The notes under the pieces were generated by a model. It made no database searches. It saw only the letters and a list, made by a program, of their open reading frames with translations, and was not told the origin of the DNA. Below are positions 14,125 to 27,794 of a DNA stretch of 64,000 nucleotides, in pieces. Both the position numbers and the translations under genes were made by a program. The number at the start of each line of letters is the position of its first letter. Positions within the stretch are counted from its first letter, which is position 1. Source of the stretch: Stichopus chloronotus. Taxonomy: Eukaryota; Echinodermata; Holothuroidea; Aspidochirotida; Stichopodidae. The stretch lies in contig CM037830.1 in the NCBI GenBank assembly GCA_021234535.1, positions 5,058,170 through 5,122,169 on the forward strand, read 5' to 3'.

Positions 14125-14399
14125 CAGGTTTACTATTGAGTATTTGATACAGTAGGTCTGAGGACTGATTAAGGGTGATTTAAGGCAAAACCGCGTACAT
14201 GCAAGGTAAGAATGATGTTCCCGTGTAAAGAAGTATGAGGGAAGGGAAGGGAAGGGAGGGGAGGTGTGAGATATTACTGACCACTTCAAACAATTTACAT
14301 GTCAAATATCTACATGGCTGATATTTTCTTCATGCCCTCTCAAGCTAAAGAATGATGTTGCAAGTTGCTAAACCAATGCATCTACCTGGTATAGTCATT

Positions 14400-14482
14400 T
14401 ACTTGCAATTCCCTTATCTGGTCTCAGCATAACTGCTGCACTATCATCAACCATGCTAAGAGTATGGTAACATTTTGAGCAA
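14400..14482 (-). pseudogene. Decayed exon-like segment related to 43138-43272
   Basis: On the minus strand a frame reads CSKCYHTLSMVDDSAAVMLR, similar residue by residue to the segment near 43.2 kb (VSKVTSTLGVVDESAIVVLR). The DNA is also clearly related (shared GTCTCAGCA, TGCACT, TCATC, ACCA, AAGAGT on the plus strand). It ends CTGAGACCAG|ATAAGG, one base from a consensus donor CAG|GTAAGG. I do not recognise the protein. It may be a fragment of a repeated gene or of a transposon. Confidence 0.4.
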
Positions 14483-14637
14483 AATTCAGATTGCTCTCTA
14501 ATAAATTTGGGACTAGCTTTCCCCTAGTTATCTTTCGACAACTATCGATGGTTGGAGTACTGACATTTTGTTTGGATTTTCCTTTCTGTGAAGAGGGTGT
14601 AGGTAATAACGGCAGAGAAAATTTGTTAACCACTAAC

Positions 14638-14750
14638 CGTGAATCCCCAGCATTGGCAACGTAGAGTTTATCAAAGAGGAAGACAGCAACCAAGGATGTA
14701 CATCCACCAGAGATACAGTAAGACTGCTTCTGTTGTCCAATCAGCTTATC
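14638..14750 (-). CDS. PPM1H: PPM1H/J/M-like phosphatase, coding exon 4
   Basis: Encodes residues 226-262 and two bases of Arg263. The acceptor is TTTTCTCACCAG|GAT and the donor TTCACG|GTTAGT, so it begins in phase 0 and ends in phase 2. The translation includes YCISGGCTSLVAVFLF and KLYVANAGDSR, the central beta-sandwich core of all PP2C phosphatases (SGGCTA and KLYVANAGDSR in relatives). GTTAGT is a weaker donor than GTAAGT, but joining here restores CG+T = Arg and continues into the next exon in frame. This exon lies about 33 kb from exon 3. Confidence 0.95.
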
Positions 14751-17700
14751 CTGGTGAGAAAAGAAAATAGACCGACTATCATTTGGAGCACTACAGCACT
14801 CTCATGCAGTTCATGACAAGCAAGGAACAACAGGAACACAGTCTGGTAGTGGACTTTCATTGAAAACTGATAAAGTACATGTCTTTCACTTGTCCTAGCC
14901 ACAAGGTAAATTAAAGTGCATCAGTTATGAGAGACAGGTTAGTGATTAATGGGGAATACATGTAATTACTTCCTACTGTAGGAACCTCAATCATGTAGAA
15001 CCAACACAAAATATCTGAATAATAAATAAGTATCCCTTATTTTTTCATAGTCCTTTTCTAAGCTCTTATAACATGGATAATATGTCAAAGGTCACCATAT
15101 AGAGAGCCATACCTTACTTTTAATGCAAGTATTTGCGAAAGATAACTGAGTGTAAATATACTCAAAAAGCAGAACCATTAAAATTCCATGTCCAAAATTT
15201 TAGTATGTCTTTTAAGGCACCATTCAAACAATTTGGAAAACTAAATAGGGTTTCTGGGGATAAATTCTGCCATGTGATTTCAAATTCTGATATGATAATG
15301 TTGTAGCTGACAGGTCATCCAGGTCATCTTAATCATCCAACTTAACCATGTGCTTATATGAACAAGCTAATGAGAAGTACACTGGTAGTGAAAAATCTGT
15401 TGATCAGAACAGCTGATCACTGAGCCATAATGAGGTGATAAGTTTGTAGCTTCTATGTAAATACAATGCTTCCTGTCACTAAGTACTGTACTACAATTTC
15501 TGATACCCATCAAGGAGCTATGACGCCAGTAGTATGTTTTCGATATAGTGGTGAGAACAAACAATACTGTTGAACATTCATTACATAGGAACAGTTTTCT
15601 TCTTATTGTAAGAACCATCCACTTTCAAACATCAATTTTGTTTTTTACTGCTTTCATGCTGTTTCCATTGCTTTCAAAGAAGTTACTTTCACTTTCGTCC
15701 ATTACATGACATACTCCCTCCATAATAACCTTGCTTGAACATTCAAAAATAAAGAAAAACTTAACATCAAACAAAATCTTATCTTTCTGTTTTTCTGTAA
15801 ACAGGCAATATCACATTAATGAAAGTATGTATGAATTTTAGAAATAGGTAAAAATTACAGTAAGATTAGTGAGAGGATGAAAAGCTCTCTGATTTACAGT
15901 ATTGTGTAATGTCAAATTATGGTGCTTGTTGCAAGCATGCATGCAAATAATATAAGATGGAAGGTGGCTGAGATCTAGTCATGTGTTCTTACATACAGAT
16001 ACACAAGACACTTCTGGAGTATGTCAACATTATATGATGAAATTTATGCACATACATGTGTATGTCCTACTACCATGACGCCTGCGGAGAACAATATTCA
16101 GTCTAAATGTAGACAAAAACTTAAGCCATGAGATGTTCAGTAGGTTGTACGATAGGATGGTAATCGGTTCCATCACTGGAGTATTACTAATTGTTATACT
16201 GTCCGTGTTTTACAGATGGTTGCTTCAAAGGAAGAGATATCTGCTCCATGGGTTATCTTTCATAGTAACAGTATTAGATAGATAACAAACTCGTATGTAC
16301 TTTGCACTTGGTCAATCTCTAATAATACCATATAAAATTTAAACATCATTTCACAGAAACTAAAAGAAAATAAAGGTTTCAGTATTTTGATCTAAGTTGT
16401 TGATTTGACCAAAAGTTCACAAAGTAAAAGACTACACATCACAATTAATCAGCCAAAAGCATAGTTTTTGATTGACAAAGAAAACTGTTCCATTTATTAC
16501 TTTCATGGATTCTAAGATACTATTTGTCCAGTCAAGACACTTCTCTCTACGGAAGCCTACCAATCTTGCATATTTTTCTCAAATCCCACACAGTCGAAAC
16601 CTTCTCGCAGAGAGTTGGAAATGACACTTGAATAATCTAGTTAACATTTGCAGCATTTTTAATGAAATTGCAGCAGGAAAACATTTTGTTCATCGACCAA
16701 AAAATGTGTATTCTGTAAAAGCAAGACATATCTCCTAAAGGTTCTTGAAAATGCTCAGATTGTCTTAAAATTGGCAATGAGCCAAACATTACAGATGATC
16801 CCATGGTACAGCAGAGCTGCATCTCAATTTTTAAATTCACAAGTAATGATTAGCTTTTGAAAAATAAAACATTTGAGACTTCACGCAGCAAAAAAAAAAA
16901 AACCCTCTTTTTTAACTCAGCAAATTTCTGATGAAGCATGAAGATAATCTCACTGTGATCATTGAATTTATAGACCTACTTCTTGACTTTAAATTTCATT
17001 GGCAGAATGAGATCATAACAGCTTCAAAGACGGCATGGCACGATCTTTATTCCATGCAAATCCTAGCATCAAATAAACATGCAGTGCTGCAGTTTAAGAC
17101 CGTAACCGTGCCGTGCAGATATCACTGAGTTTAATATCCGGTCTACCGCAGGACTCGTGGGTAGCCGTCGGGTTCATGATGATTCCCACGATCCTGCATT
17201 AAGCAGATGTTGCCTCTTAGCTGTTTGTGTAATGTGTTTTCATTATTCTGTGAGAAACATTAAAAGCACGCTGTCGGGGAATTGAATGAGGTGCAAATCC
17301 ACAGCCAACAAACTCGACAGCAACGCTTAGGATGAGACTATTGTTTGGCCTGAATTAAAAAGTGGTTAATGGGACTCTGCTGGTGCAAAAAATGGCAAGA
17401 CTACCAATGTCACCCCCCCCCCATCCCCTGTATCTACAAGTAAAAAATAGCTATTTATAGCAGCTTGACCCAGAATCATCCTATGGTATAGGCTAATGTT
17501 TTTAGATGTACAGTATAACTACATGTGCAATTTAAATAATTAATATTAATAAAGTCATTCCTCTATAAATTTTGGCAGGCAATTCAAGACACTGAGTGCA
17601 TGTATGCTCTCTGATACTGTACATAGTTAATGGGGAGTCATGCCTAATGACTATCAGAAATATCTCTTAACGTGTATCCTGACAAAAGTGTTTGTTAATT

Positions 17701-18271
17701 GAAACTGCGATGAAAAAGGGAAATAGGATGTGCAACAAGACTTGGCAGTACAAGACAAGGCAGAACATACAACCAGTAAACAGAGACAGTGGTGGCTAAA
17801 CCAGGGTGGGGAGAGGGGCTTCTGGCTTAGCCTTTCCACAGGAAAAATTAGAGGGATGGGGCTAAAGCTATGTTTAGGCAAACAACTATTTCCCAAGTGC
17901 TCTCAGAATTAATCAAAGAGGATGCATAATTCAGATTGCAGACATGAAATCCCTATTTCAAGGCTGGGTAATATAACACTCAGGAAATGCAATTTTGGGC
18001 CATCTGGAAGGGGGAGGGGGGGTTGTAATGCCAAAACTTTTCTAACACACACAAGTTTCCTATTTCAGTGCCAATGGTCATAACTTCTTGAATCACTTTA
18101 GCTGATGCATAAAAGATTCCAACATACTGTGCTTACAAGCCTGCTGTGTGATACTTAATTGAGAAATAGATCAACTGTAATAACATATACCTCCTTTCTC
18201 CTATATCTAATGATGTCACGTACTCAACCTGAGGACAAAGCAATGTAACAGAACTACATTCAAGGAAAAAC

Positions 18272-19400
18272 ATTGAGGATCATACATGAGCACTCCCTTT
18301 AAGTAAATCTCGACCACAGGTGGGACTTAAACGGGAAAACATTTGTCTTACAAAAAAGAATCTTTTCAAAACTAATATCTTACGGATACAGAAAATGATG
18401 TAGTATTCAAAATTACGAGGGATGGTATAACCTTTATCCCATGAAACAAGTTCTTCATAATCTATAGAAATTCATCTATTTGTTTCTAAAGAATAAATTG
18501 TTCACCCAAACTTTCTAAAATTCACATGATGCACATTTTTCATTGGTCACCTTATGCATAAGATTTTGAGGAGATGATGAGTTTGATTGGGGAGACTGAA
18601 TGGTGTAACAACTTTTTTTTTTGCATGACATGTAGGTGAATTTTACAAGCCTTGTTTTGCTAAAGTTAAAAGATAAAAAAAAAACAAGGCTCATACTTAT
18701 GCACTCCCTTAAACAACATGTCAAGCATAGGTACTGAACAGACTTGCCACCCTCTGTGAACAATAATGACATTCATGAATCATGCACCCCTTTTAAATGG
18801 ATCTCAACCAATACAGGTACTTAGAACAGACTTGCAACACTCTCAAATAATAAATGAGGATCAAAATCCATCTCAACCATAGTGTAGTCACTCAATGAAT
18901 AAAAATGATCATCATAACCATGTACTCTCCTTAATAACATTTCAACCACATGTAACGAACAGACTTAACACACTCAATGGATAACAATGACTCCTGTAAA
19001 AGACAACTGATAGATAACAATTTAACAACCCTGCCTCACTCCATACATTACAAATTTGGGGATCGTTACAAACATACTCCTTCTGCATGTACAGTACATA
19101 TGAACCATATGTACTTGCCTCGATCCTCGAGAAGCAATGACAGCCAGGCCCATTTATTCCAGGGTCCCTAAAGGCAACTTAACTGGAGTTGAACCATCAA
19201 ACAAGTCTACCTTTATACATAAGTAACAATGACACCTGATCAGACCCACATACTATACTATGCAACAAAAATCATAAAAAAAATAACAGATAAGGGAGGC
19301 ATGGATATACGTATAACCACGCACTCCCTTTAAGGACTTTTGAAGCACAGTTATTGAGCAAACCTCATTCCACGAACAACACCGAGGATCATATTAAAAA
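18272..19400. repeat. Old, degenerate ~90-bp tandem repeat
   Basis: Recognisable units recur near 18272, 18688, 18776, 18905 and 19303. Each has the order (G)CACTCCCTTTAA..., ATCTCAACCACAGGTACT, GAACAGACTTGCAACACTC and GAACAATAATGA with divergence. Other unit traces lie between. The pattern suggests an ancient satellite-like expansion, partly deleted. Confidence 0.55.
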
Positions 19401-22400
19401 CAGCGAAGACAGAGGAAGCTACATACACACAATATTTCACTCTCCTAAAGCATCTCAAGTGGCAGGCTAAAAGGAAGACAAGCAGTGTTAGTCAAACGAC
19501 GCATCAAAGAATGCACTGTCACTTGCCTCCGTACACTGAATAAATGGCATGAGATGATCTTTGATAATTGATTTGTGGAAAGTTCTTGATGAGTTCTTCC
19601 ATTTCCTGCAGACATCTGGTCTACTGCAAATGGACTTCTGTCGGAAAATAATCCTGGTTGGCGCTAGACCCCAGCTACTGTACCTCTAGCAACATGTTCA
19701 TTACATCTCACTATTGTTCACAATGAACATTCAGCGTTTGTTTTCCTCCTGCAAGAAGGTAAACTAAAAATTGTTTGATGGTCACAAACAAACAGACAAT
19801 AAAACAAAGACATCATCATTAATAATCATAACTGCAACACCTACACCACCGATTCAAGTTTTGTTTTAGATATCAGAATTTCATTCAAGGATGTAATTAA
19901 CTGCCAGGAAAGTCATCAGCAAATTTTTGTCACAATCAATTCTGTCAACAATTTTGTCTACAAATAAGCCAACAAACATGATTACAGGTCCAGTATTGTT
20001 TTTTTTTCTTCATTATGATAATTCTTAATAGTCTTGGGTGGGTTTAACATACAGAACATGTGTGACTCTTCTTCAGAGATGTGCCCTAACTCCACTTTCC
20101 TTGGAGTCACAAACTCCAGTTGAAGTTTAAAAACTAGTAAAAAACGTTTGAGAAGGACGCAGATGTGCTGTTAAAAACTTCGCTGCAAGACCAGTGACTG
20201 GAAATTATGGAAGGACGTTCGCCAGATACACACACACACACCACCACCAACAGGCCTTCCATTATCAGTACAATAATTCCTGCTCAAAATATGTTCTGCA
20301 TGTGTAGGTGGCAGTTATGATGGCACGAAATCTGTTGCGAATTAAAGGGAGTGGTGACAAGCTTCACGATGGTGAAAATGGAGTTGTCCAAGCCTATAGT
20401 TCTCGCACGGCTTTTCACCGAGCAGCAGGTAACTATGATGGGGTCCAGGGGGGAGCTCTGCTGGGTATTAGCAATTCTGAAATCATTGAGGTCATTTACA
20501 AACAGTTAGTTTGACACACTGGGTGCATGTGCAAACATGCATATGCAGTACTGTATTGTTGGTGGACACAATGACATAATGTCCTTCTTCAAGGCTGTTT
20601 ATACTTGGCTTTTAACCTGAACATTTTTAGAAGGACTTTTGCAAAGGTAGGGAAGTCAATTTTTATGTGCTTTTAAGTTCAGAAATTGGAGAGATGTTGT
20701 TTAAAACAGAATGGTTGGCATGTATTTTCTTTAGAGAGGCTGCATTGGCATACTCTCTCAGCCCCTCCCCTGCCTCCACCTACCAGTAACGTACCAGAGT
20801 AATCATTCTACTTGTATATATCATTCTTGCATTGAATACTAATTGATCAGTAATCATTTCAACTTGTTTTTAACACGTTTGTCTTCCAATGACCTACAAT
20901 GATTTGCACACCATGAGAACGGTTAGCCTGGCCTCTGCAAACAAAAAAATTGCGGATAACTATTATCTAAAAAAATATATTGGGTCATCATAGCTAATGC
21001 AAACATCATTTTTTAAAAGTTTATTAGTTTGGCTATTTATAAACAAATTGGTCGTACCTGCATTAAATCTCATTGTTTGATTGATGATATATTTCAAGGA
21101 TGAACAGATACCAGATCTTTCTCTATCCTAAAATAATATTATGATCAAGGTTCATAGCCTACTGCATACAGTACTACGTCTCTCAATTTTCAGCTTAATT
21201 CAACAATACTTTGTTACATGTACGAACTCAAGCTATCTATCTTGGCAATGTTTTTTCTTCAAATAATACCTAGACTAATGGTTTACTTTGTCAACAGTTT
21301 AATGTTCAACCAGAAATCTGCCATGAGGCTTTGTCATTTCTTTGCTGAAATAATTTCTGTCACAATTTTCTCCATGAATGCCCCTCTGTGCTGTTGCAAA
21401 TGAGTTTACCTACTGTTCTCTCATCTGTAATGGACAGATGTGAATTAATCCTGCAATGATCAAGACAAACAAACCACTCTGTAGTGCTGAGAGCAAAGGT
21501 CAAGTGAATCTGACAAGCCAGCAATAGTACCATTGCAGCCAGAACAGAGTCATGGGAATGATATTACTTGAGTGCAGTCAGTGTTCTCTATGGGATACTT
21601 TTACTAAGGGATATACCATCCTAACACAGAGATGGTACATACTCTAGAGTGCCCGCATCTTCCAGTTGCATTGATTGTGCCTAAAATGCTAAATTTACAG
21701 TTAATTCATCATCCATAAGTTAATCAATGTGACTTAACAGTTTAGTGGCTACTTAAAAGAAAACTTTCATTTGCTAAACTAATCTATTATGCAAATTGTT
21801 GAAATTGTTGACTTGCCGTTGGTCTTGATCACATTATACAGACACACTATAGCTATATGTAACAAACAAAGCTGACCATTCATGTATGCATGATCGAGAA
21901 TATATTGTATGCATTCTCCACATGTTTTCACTTTACTGGCAGCTAGTACTGAAGGCAAGAACTATTAATGGTAAGATTTACAGTAACTGAACATTCAATA
22001 TGGAACACCAACATACATGAAATTCAATCAGATTTTGCATGTTGCCTTTAGCTTGGCCAACTACAAGATGTTCATGTTTGAGCTTTACTGATCCTAAAAG
22101 ATATTTACCATGGCAACAAAAACCTGCAGTACCACCACAAACTTCCTTCGTACTACAAGACATTCAGCCCACAAATATTGGAGGACCTCTGATTTCACCA
22201 TATTAGGGCTGTCCAGATCTCAATGTGGTACATCTACAGATGCATTGTTTTAAGTGAATCTCTCTTGACAAGTTCACCTTGTTTTCAGTATCCGGCTTGA
22301 TTGAATTAAGTGCTTTAACAAGAATCCTGCCACCTAAAGGATTTCAAAAATTGTGGTGACTTTAACGTTCTCAGTGCAAGATGGATGTATGACCCAAGTC

Positions 22401-22602
22401 CAGCCAGCATGAATGGGACTGAACCATTCTTCCTTTGTTTTAGAACAAGGTTATAGTTTGAAAAGCTCTACAAACCTTAAATGATCTTTCTCCAACCACT
22501 GTCAGGCCAATTTACAATACACATCACACACATACTTCCAAACGTACCATACACATGCCCAAGTTACACTACCAATTCCCTACAACTTCCTGGTGTTGGT
22601 AT

Positions 22603-22864
22603 TCACGAGTGACTATACTTACCCTTGCCTCGCTAAAAGTAAGAATACTTATGGTTTCCCAGACAGCCGCCTTTGCAACAGGCAAGAAACAGCGGAGATT
22701 TGCAAAACAGCATTAGAGACACTCGAGAGAAAGGCAAACGCCAGGGTGGGCTAGGCCTTGGACGGCGCTGTGCTAGAATTGGTTTCGACTGGACAATTTG
22801 AGCATAGGGTCAAATGTATTATCCATTAGTGAGGCTAGGGGTAAATATATGTCTACAATGTGAA
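22603..22864. mobile_element. TIR element (MITE), copy 2 of 2 in window
   Basis: It starts TCACGAGTGACTATACTTAC and ends GGGGTAAATATATGTCTACA followed by ATGTGAAT. The copy at 13903-14124 has the matching start (TCACAAGTGACTCTACTT, three bases earlier than that entry) and end (ATATGTCTACGATGTGAAT). The inner ends TTACCCTTGCCTCGCTAA and TTAGTGAGGCTAGGGGTAA are near-inverted repeats. Confidence 0.5.
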
Positions 22865-24114
22865 TGCACAAAATATATACATGCCATTACTACCTCAAAG
22901 AATGTATTTGCCTTTGTACAGGACGTAAGGACAAACAGAAGAAAAAAAAATATCAGAAATGTTCAGTGAAACTAATAGCATGATAAATAATTCATCTCTC
23001 TCTCTCTCTATACATAACCTGTATTTTCTAGACTATTTCACAAGTTTTGCAAGTCTTACTATTCCTGGTTAATGCTTCAAAAACAATTCCCTTTTGGTAA
23101 TGTTTATCGACATTTTCTGTGCATTTAAAAAGCTGTCTCATGGAGAACTGGATCAAACTGGCTCACATTATCCTTTCAATTTCAACACTGCTTTACCTTT
23201 GTCATTTCTACAGCATGGAGTACGTAGTGCAAGTTTCTGATTTTTAAAAGAAACTAAAAACCTCGATTAGCTATGCAGTTGTTTTAAAATAAGGGTGCAC
23301 ATTACAAGGGTGAAATGTGAGAGATAAGTGAGAGTAAAAACATGAGAGTATTTATTCCAAAAACAAGATAGTACCTCTGGACAGGTAAATAACATTGACT
23401 AGATAACAAGGAGAGCTTAATGTCATTTGCAAGTGCTCCTTACATACTGTAGCTGTATCAGCAATGTCAGATAAAAGCAAAGCAAGATTGATACTTTTTA
23501 AGACTTTGGTAGCCTATAAAGAGAAGAGCAAATGGTACTTTAAAACTCACTTAGTGATGAGCTCAGAATGAGCAAGCCAGCCAGCCAACTAATATCTAAC
23601 TTCCTAGCTTTGGCCTCTAGAATAAGATGAGTAATCATCTTGTGATGAATTTGTCAACCTACGGTGTTGGGTACTGACGCAAGAGGCTTCGCATATTGAT
23701 GTCTTGTTATTAAAAGAACTCAGCAGAGTCAACCTCGTACATCAGAGGACGCAGATGTGCGGAACCTATCAAACGAGTTAAGTGTACTCCACATCATGAG
23801 GAAATGAAGAGTTCATTTGTATATGAACATAAAGACAAACATGAACAGTTATCGCTTTCAGCTTGGCCATCAATCAAACAAGGAAGAGAAGCCAAGTTCA
23901 AACAGAGAAGGAAGTATTCTTAAATGCATAAAGGGTATGATATGAGGACAAAATTTACTAACATTTAAGTATATATATGCAACAACTACTGTATGTCAAG
24001 TAGTCTATTGGCTGCGAGTGCTGGCTGGCCATGTTTTCACTCAAAACTATGTCATGAGACTGATCAAGCACTCACAGTAAATGTGCAACATGTGCAACCC
24101 ACATTATGAGTCGC

Positions 24115-24365
24115 TCCACAGCGTCTTAGCCCAGTGGTTATGGCGTCAGATTCGTAATCCAGTCACTATGGATTCGAATCCACATAGAACCTTGAGGCAA
24201 TGTACAAACCTAAACTTGCTTGTCTCCACCCACTTGCTGACAGGGGATTTATGAGGGACCTGAGCGCAACAGGCATCTTACAGTAGTAGCAGTTACTCTG
24301 CATGTATTTGCAGTGTGTACCATCATGAACAGGTATAATGTTGCGCAGTGCCTTGAACAACTCTA
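24115..24365 (+). mobile_element. tRNA-derived SINE (tRNA-Thr-like head)
   Basis: The head has a good A box (TTAGCCCAGTGGTTATGGCG) and B box (GATTCGAATCC) at tRNA spacing, with an anticodon-like TTCGTAA (CGT, Thr). The anticodon and T stems are mispaired and the acceptor strands do not match, so it is not a working tRNA. A body typical of tRNA SINEs follows (TGTCTCCACCCACTTGCTGA, GGGACCTG, and a tail with TTGCGCAGTGCCTTGAAC). The minus-strand 103-codon open frame over it is a by-product. The end point is approximate. Confidence 0.65.
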
Positions 24366-27300
24366 GTAGCCATACACACGTGCTCTGTAAGACATCAACA
24401 TCATTGTCATCATCCTGAAAAAGTGTCCTGAAAATGTAAATTTTGTATGATATGGTATACATTCCCAAACTCATCACAGTAGCTTAGTCATAGTTCATAT
24501 ATACATGCAAAGACTTCCTAACGTGAAGAACTTTGGTTAAGGTAAAGGAGGTTTAAACTAGACTTGGTTTTCAAATAATTAGCTGGACATATTTATTATT
24601 AAAAAAAATTGTTCATTGTACAGTATCCCACTATTTCATAGATCAGCGACACCTACCTGTTCGTCATACACAACATGCATCCATAGAAGTGCAGTAAATG
24701 CCATACATTCTTCGTGAAGCTCACCTAACAATATATGCAAACATGTTTTTTACTTTGTATTGCTTATGTAACATATCAAGGAATCTTTGACAATATTCAA
24801 AGATAGGAATATACAGGTTTCTCGGGTGTTCAGGTGGGAGATCAAAGAAAAAAAAAATTAAAGGGTCTAGGTAAGAGGGGAGATCGGAGGTGCATCAGAT
24901 CTTACTTCTAGGCTCTAGAGTCTAAGGTCTGATATGAATTATGAACAGTGTCAAAAGAGTTAATACCAGTCATTGGCAGCATGTTAAGAGAGAGATGCTA
25001 ATATGTCATGAGCAGTGATATAAGTATTGCCACTCTAGAAAGTTTGCTCTGGCAGCTACAATATAAACCGGAAATGAGGTTTTACAAATTTCACTGCCTC
25101 ATTCATTGCAATACAGCCAACAAATCAGAACAAGAGCACTGTGGTTCAAATTTATCTTCTCAGTGTAACGCATTTATGTACCAAGTATACTGACCATCTG
25201 TCCAAGCTTTCTACTTGAGATATCGAGTGAAAAATGTTTTCAGAGTTTTTTCCGCAGTCTCCCAGATGACCTCCACCAAAAAAAAAAAGAAAAAAGGGGG
25301 CACCCTGCTCATTATGGTAGCACTACATGCCACATTTGACTCTCATCCAACTTTCAGTTATTGAGTTGAAGCATACCCAATTGTGACTGTCACAGACACA
25401 TGTACACACACCCTTACATGCATACACATGCCAACCTGACTACATAGCTTCCTTCGCTGATGCAAGGAACCAGACAGAGAAACCACCATCATGCCAATGA
25501 AAAGATTCTGGTACCCTTAACTATCATCTATACATCTGATGGCACCTTATTCAAATGGGATTAAAACTTCACAATCATGTGAAAGTTAATTATACTAAAC
25601 TACAGGCCATTCTCTCCATAACTATTGCTGCCTATGAATACACAGTTTAATGGAAGATCGGATGACCAAAGTCTGATGTCACTCTATCCTCTGCAATCCG
25701 TACCAATCAAAGTTTCAATCTTTGAAGTTTAAACCTTAAACTGATCTCAAAATGAACTTTGACCTTTGATCAAAGCTGTCATCACTAAATGTGAGAAATG
25801 TGTCGACTATTTGTCCTAAACAAGGTTTCCTTATTAAATCAGCTGGTTTTGAGAGCCCACTAATACACCAATATTCTGGCCTCCAGAGACCTTTGATCCT
25901 GGCTTAAGATAACAGTAGTATACTGGACTATATGCAAAGTCCAGCTAACTTGTGATAATTTAAGCTATGTATGCGTGGAATTGTAATGCATTAATTCTTG
26001 CCTTTGCTAAGGGATAGAAAACCTAAGCTGGTGTAGGTATGCGAAAAGTGACTGAAGGATATCATGTAAAACCAATGTGTATGTATATACAGCTTGGTTT
26101 GTTGAATCATCTGCAGAAGATAATTAATATACCAACTGAATATAGTAAAGCTTTCAAGAGAGCAATGTCCTGACACATTCTCGGATCCTTTCACATTTTT
26201 TTTTTTTATCAAGAAAGAGATGTTTCATATTTCTATGTAACTTACACAGCCTTGAAGAGAATAAATCCATTTTCTTGCTAATTTAACACTAATTTGCTCA
26301 AATTATATGCATGGATAAGGACTTCTCTGAAATCAGCCAGCTTTCTTGAGGTCATGTGGAACTTAATTAACTGGCATATCAGTGGTCTAAAAGCACTGAG
26401 CAGAACTCAGACAAAAACAGTGAGATGATCAAACTCTGAACTGAGCGCATCATAATTCGTCTATTTGTACATCAGAGGTAGCGAGTACTACATAATTCAA
26501 CCTGAATATTTTATTTTACTGAACGCAATGCTTAAAATATTAATCTATCAATGGATGAGTCACACCCTATCAGAGAGTAAACACACATGCTGCTTCAGAT
26601 ATGGATGCTAGAATAGGACAGCATGAACTTTATGGAGGCTAATTAATAATTAGCGATGACATTAAACATAAAGACTCAAAGTAAACTATATAACAGGAAC
26701 CAAACTTAAGGCAATGTCTACAGAGCCAAAGACATAAATGTGCAACCTTACGATGAGGCTGGCAAAAACTGAAAAATAACCATTTCATTTACCTAATAAC
26801 AACAGTGCATAATAATATTATGTTTGTACTTGGTTGGAAATGAAAAAAATATTACACATACATGATCAACTACACGTCAATCATCCGTATCAAGCAAAAT
26901 CCTGTCAGGTAGGTTGGTGTAGGTGTTTATTATACATTCAGCTAATATGCTTGCCTTCTTGTACATGCAGTGGTTGAAAATAGCAAAACTGTGTGAAGTT
27001 ATTGACAGAGGAGAGGCAGGAGGGGGGGGGGGGGAGAGAAATTGCAAAGATCACAAGTGATTATCACCATAGCACCACACTGAGTAGAGATGTGTAATAG
27101 TTTTGTGGAGACAGTTGAGTAAGAATCATAACAATAACTGACACGGAATTCATGAACAGCACCAATCGATAGTTACAATACATGGACAGCTGCCATCATG
27201 CCAACATCAAAAATGCAACATCTTTCCATGACTACTGACAGATGGTGTATCAACAAATTAAATTTGTGTCGTATTTCTTATGGAGCAAGGCATGTACCCT

Positions 27301-27469
27301 ACTCAATGTAACAACATGTTGCAATTGTTAATTTTTTTTATAATTTGTTTGGCATGACTTGATCAATCTTTAATACATTGTATTGGGGTCCAGTAGCAAT
27401 GGCTAGAATACTGAGCTGCAACAACTATTGACATACTTTGTCTATCTACAGTAGCAATATAACATGTAT

Positions 27470-27667
27470 GTTACATTGCTAGATAGAGTTTATGTTCAGG
27501 CAGTTTATTAGAAATGCCATTTTGAACTCGCTTTAGTCATAATCCTACATGTATGCAGCAAAACTGTATACAGTTTGGTGCATACATGTAGGATTATGAC
27601 TGAAGCGAGTTCAAAATGGCATCTTTGATAAACTGCCCAAACATACATATACTATCTAACATATTAA
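27470..27667. mobile_element. Foldback / near-perfect 198-bp palindrome
   Basis: Two arms of about 99 bp meet at AAACTGTATACAGTTT (centre 27568/27569) with almost no loop. Matching arm words include CATTTTGAACTCGCTT / AAGCGAGTTCAAAATG and ATAATCCTACATGTATGC / GCATACATGTAGGATTAT. Identity falls only towards the outer ends (TAGATAG / CTATCTA). There is no coding sequence. Confidence 0.85.
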
Positions 27668-27794
27668 CCATACGTCAACCAAGTTGAATATATCATGATG
27701 AATGATTCAACAAATTGACTTAATAATGGAAGCAGTCTATTGGTTTGACTTAATGTGACTAATTAAATGTGAATATGAGCATATGGTTGATGCA

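Larger units (their letters stand above)
6183..14637 (-). other. Intron 4 of the PPM1H-like gene (8.5 kb)
   Basis: GT-AG intron between exons 4 and 5, phase 2. It contains one TIR element (13903-14124), a GGGAA-type purine run (14236-14262) and a decayed exon-like segment (14400-14482). From 6.2 to 13.9 kb I see only short chance open frames and low-complexity tracts. Confidence 0.9.

Noticed and set aside
14236..14262. GGGAA/GGGAG run as a G-quadruplex regulatory site
   Set aside because: Simple purine repeat in an intron; no independent sign of function.
20308..20514. Plus-strand frame with GC-richer start and a GCAG|GTAACT donor
   Set aside because: Could be an exon, but no homology, partner exon or acceptor could be supported.
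24121..24190. Working tRNA-Thr(CGT) gene
   Set aside because: The A and B boxes are good, but anticodon, T and acceptor stems do not pair; a SINE body follows.
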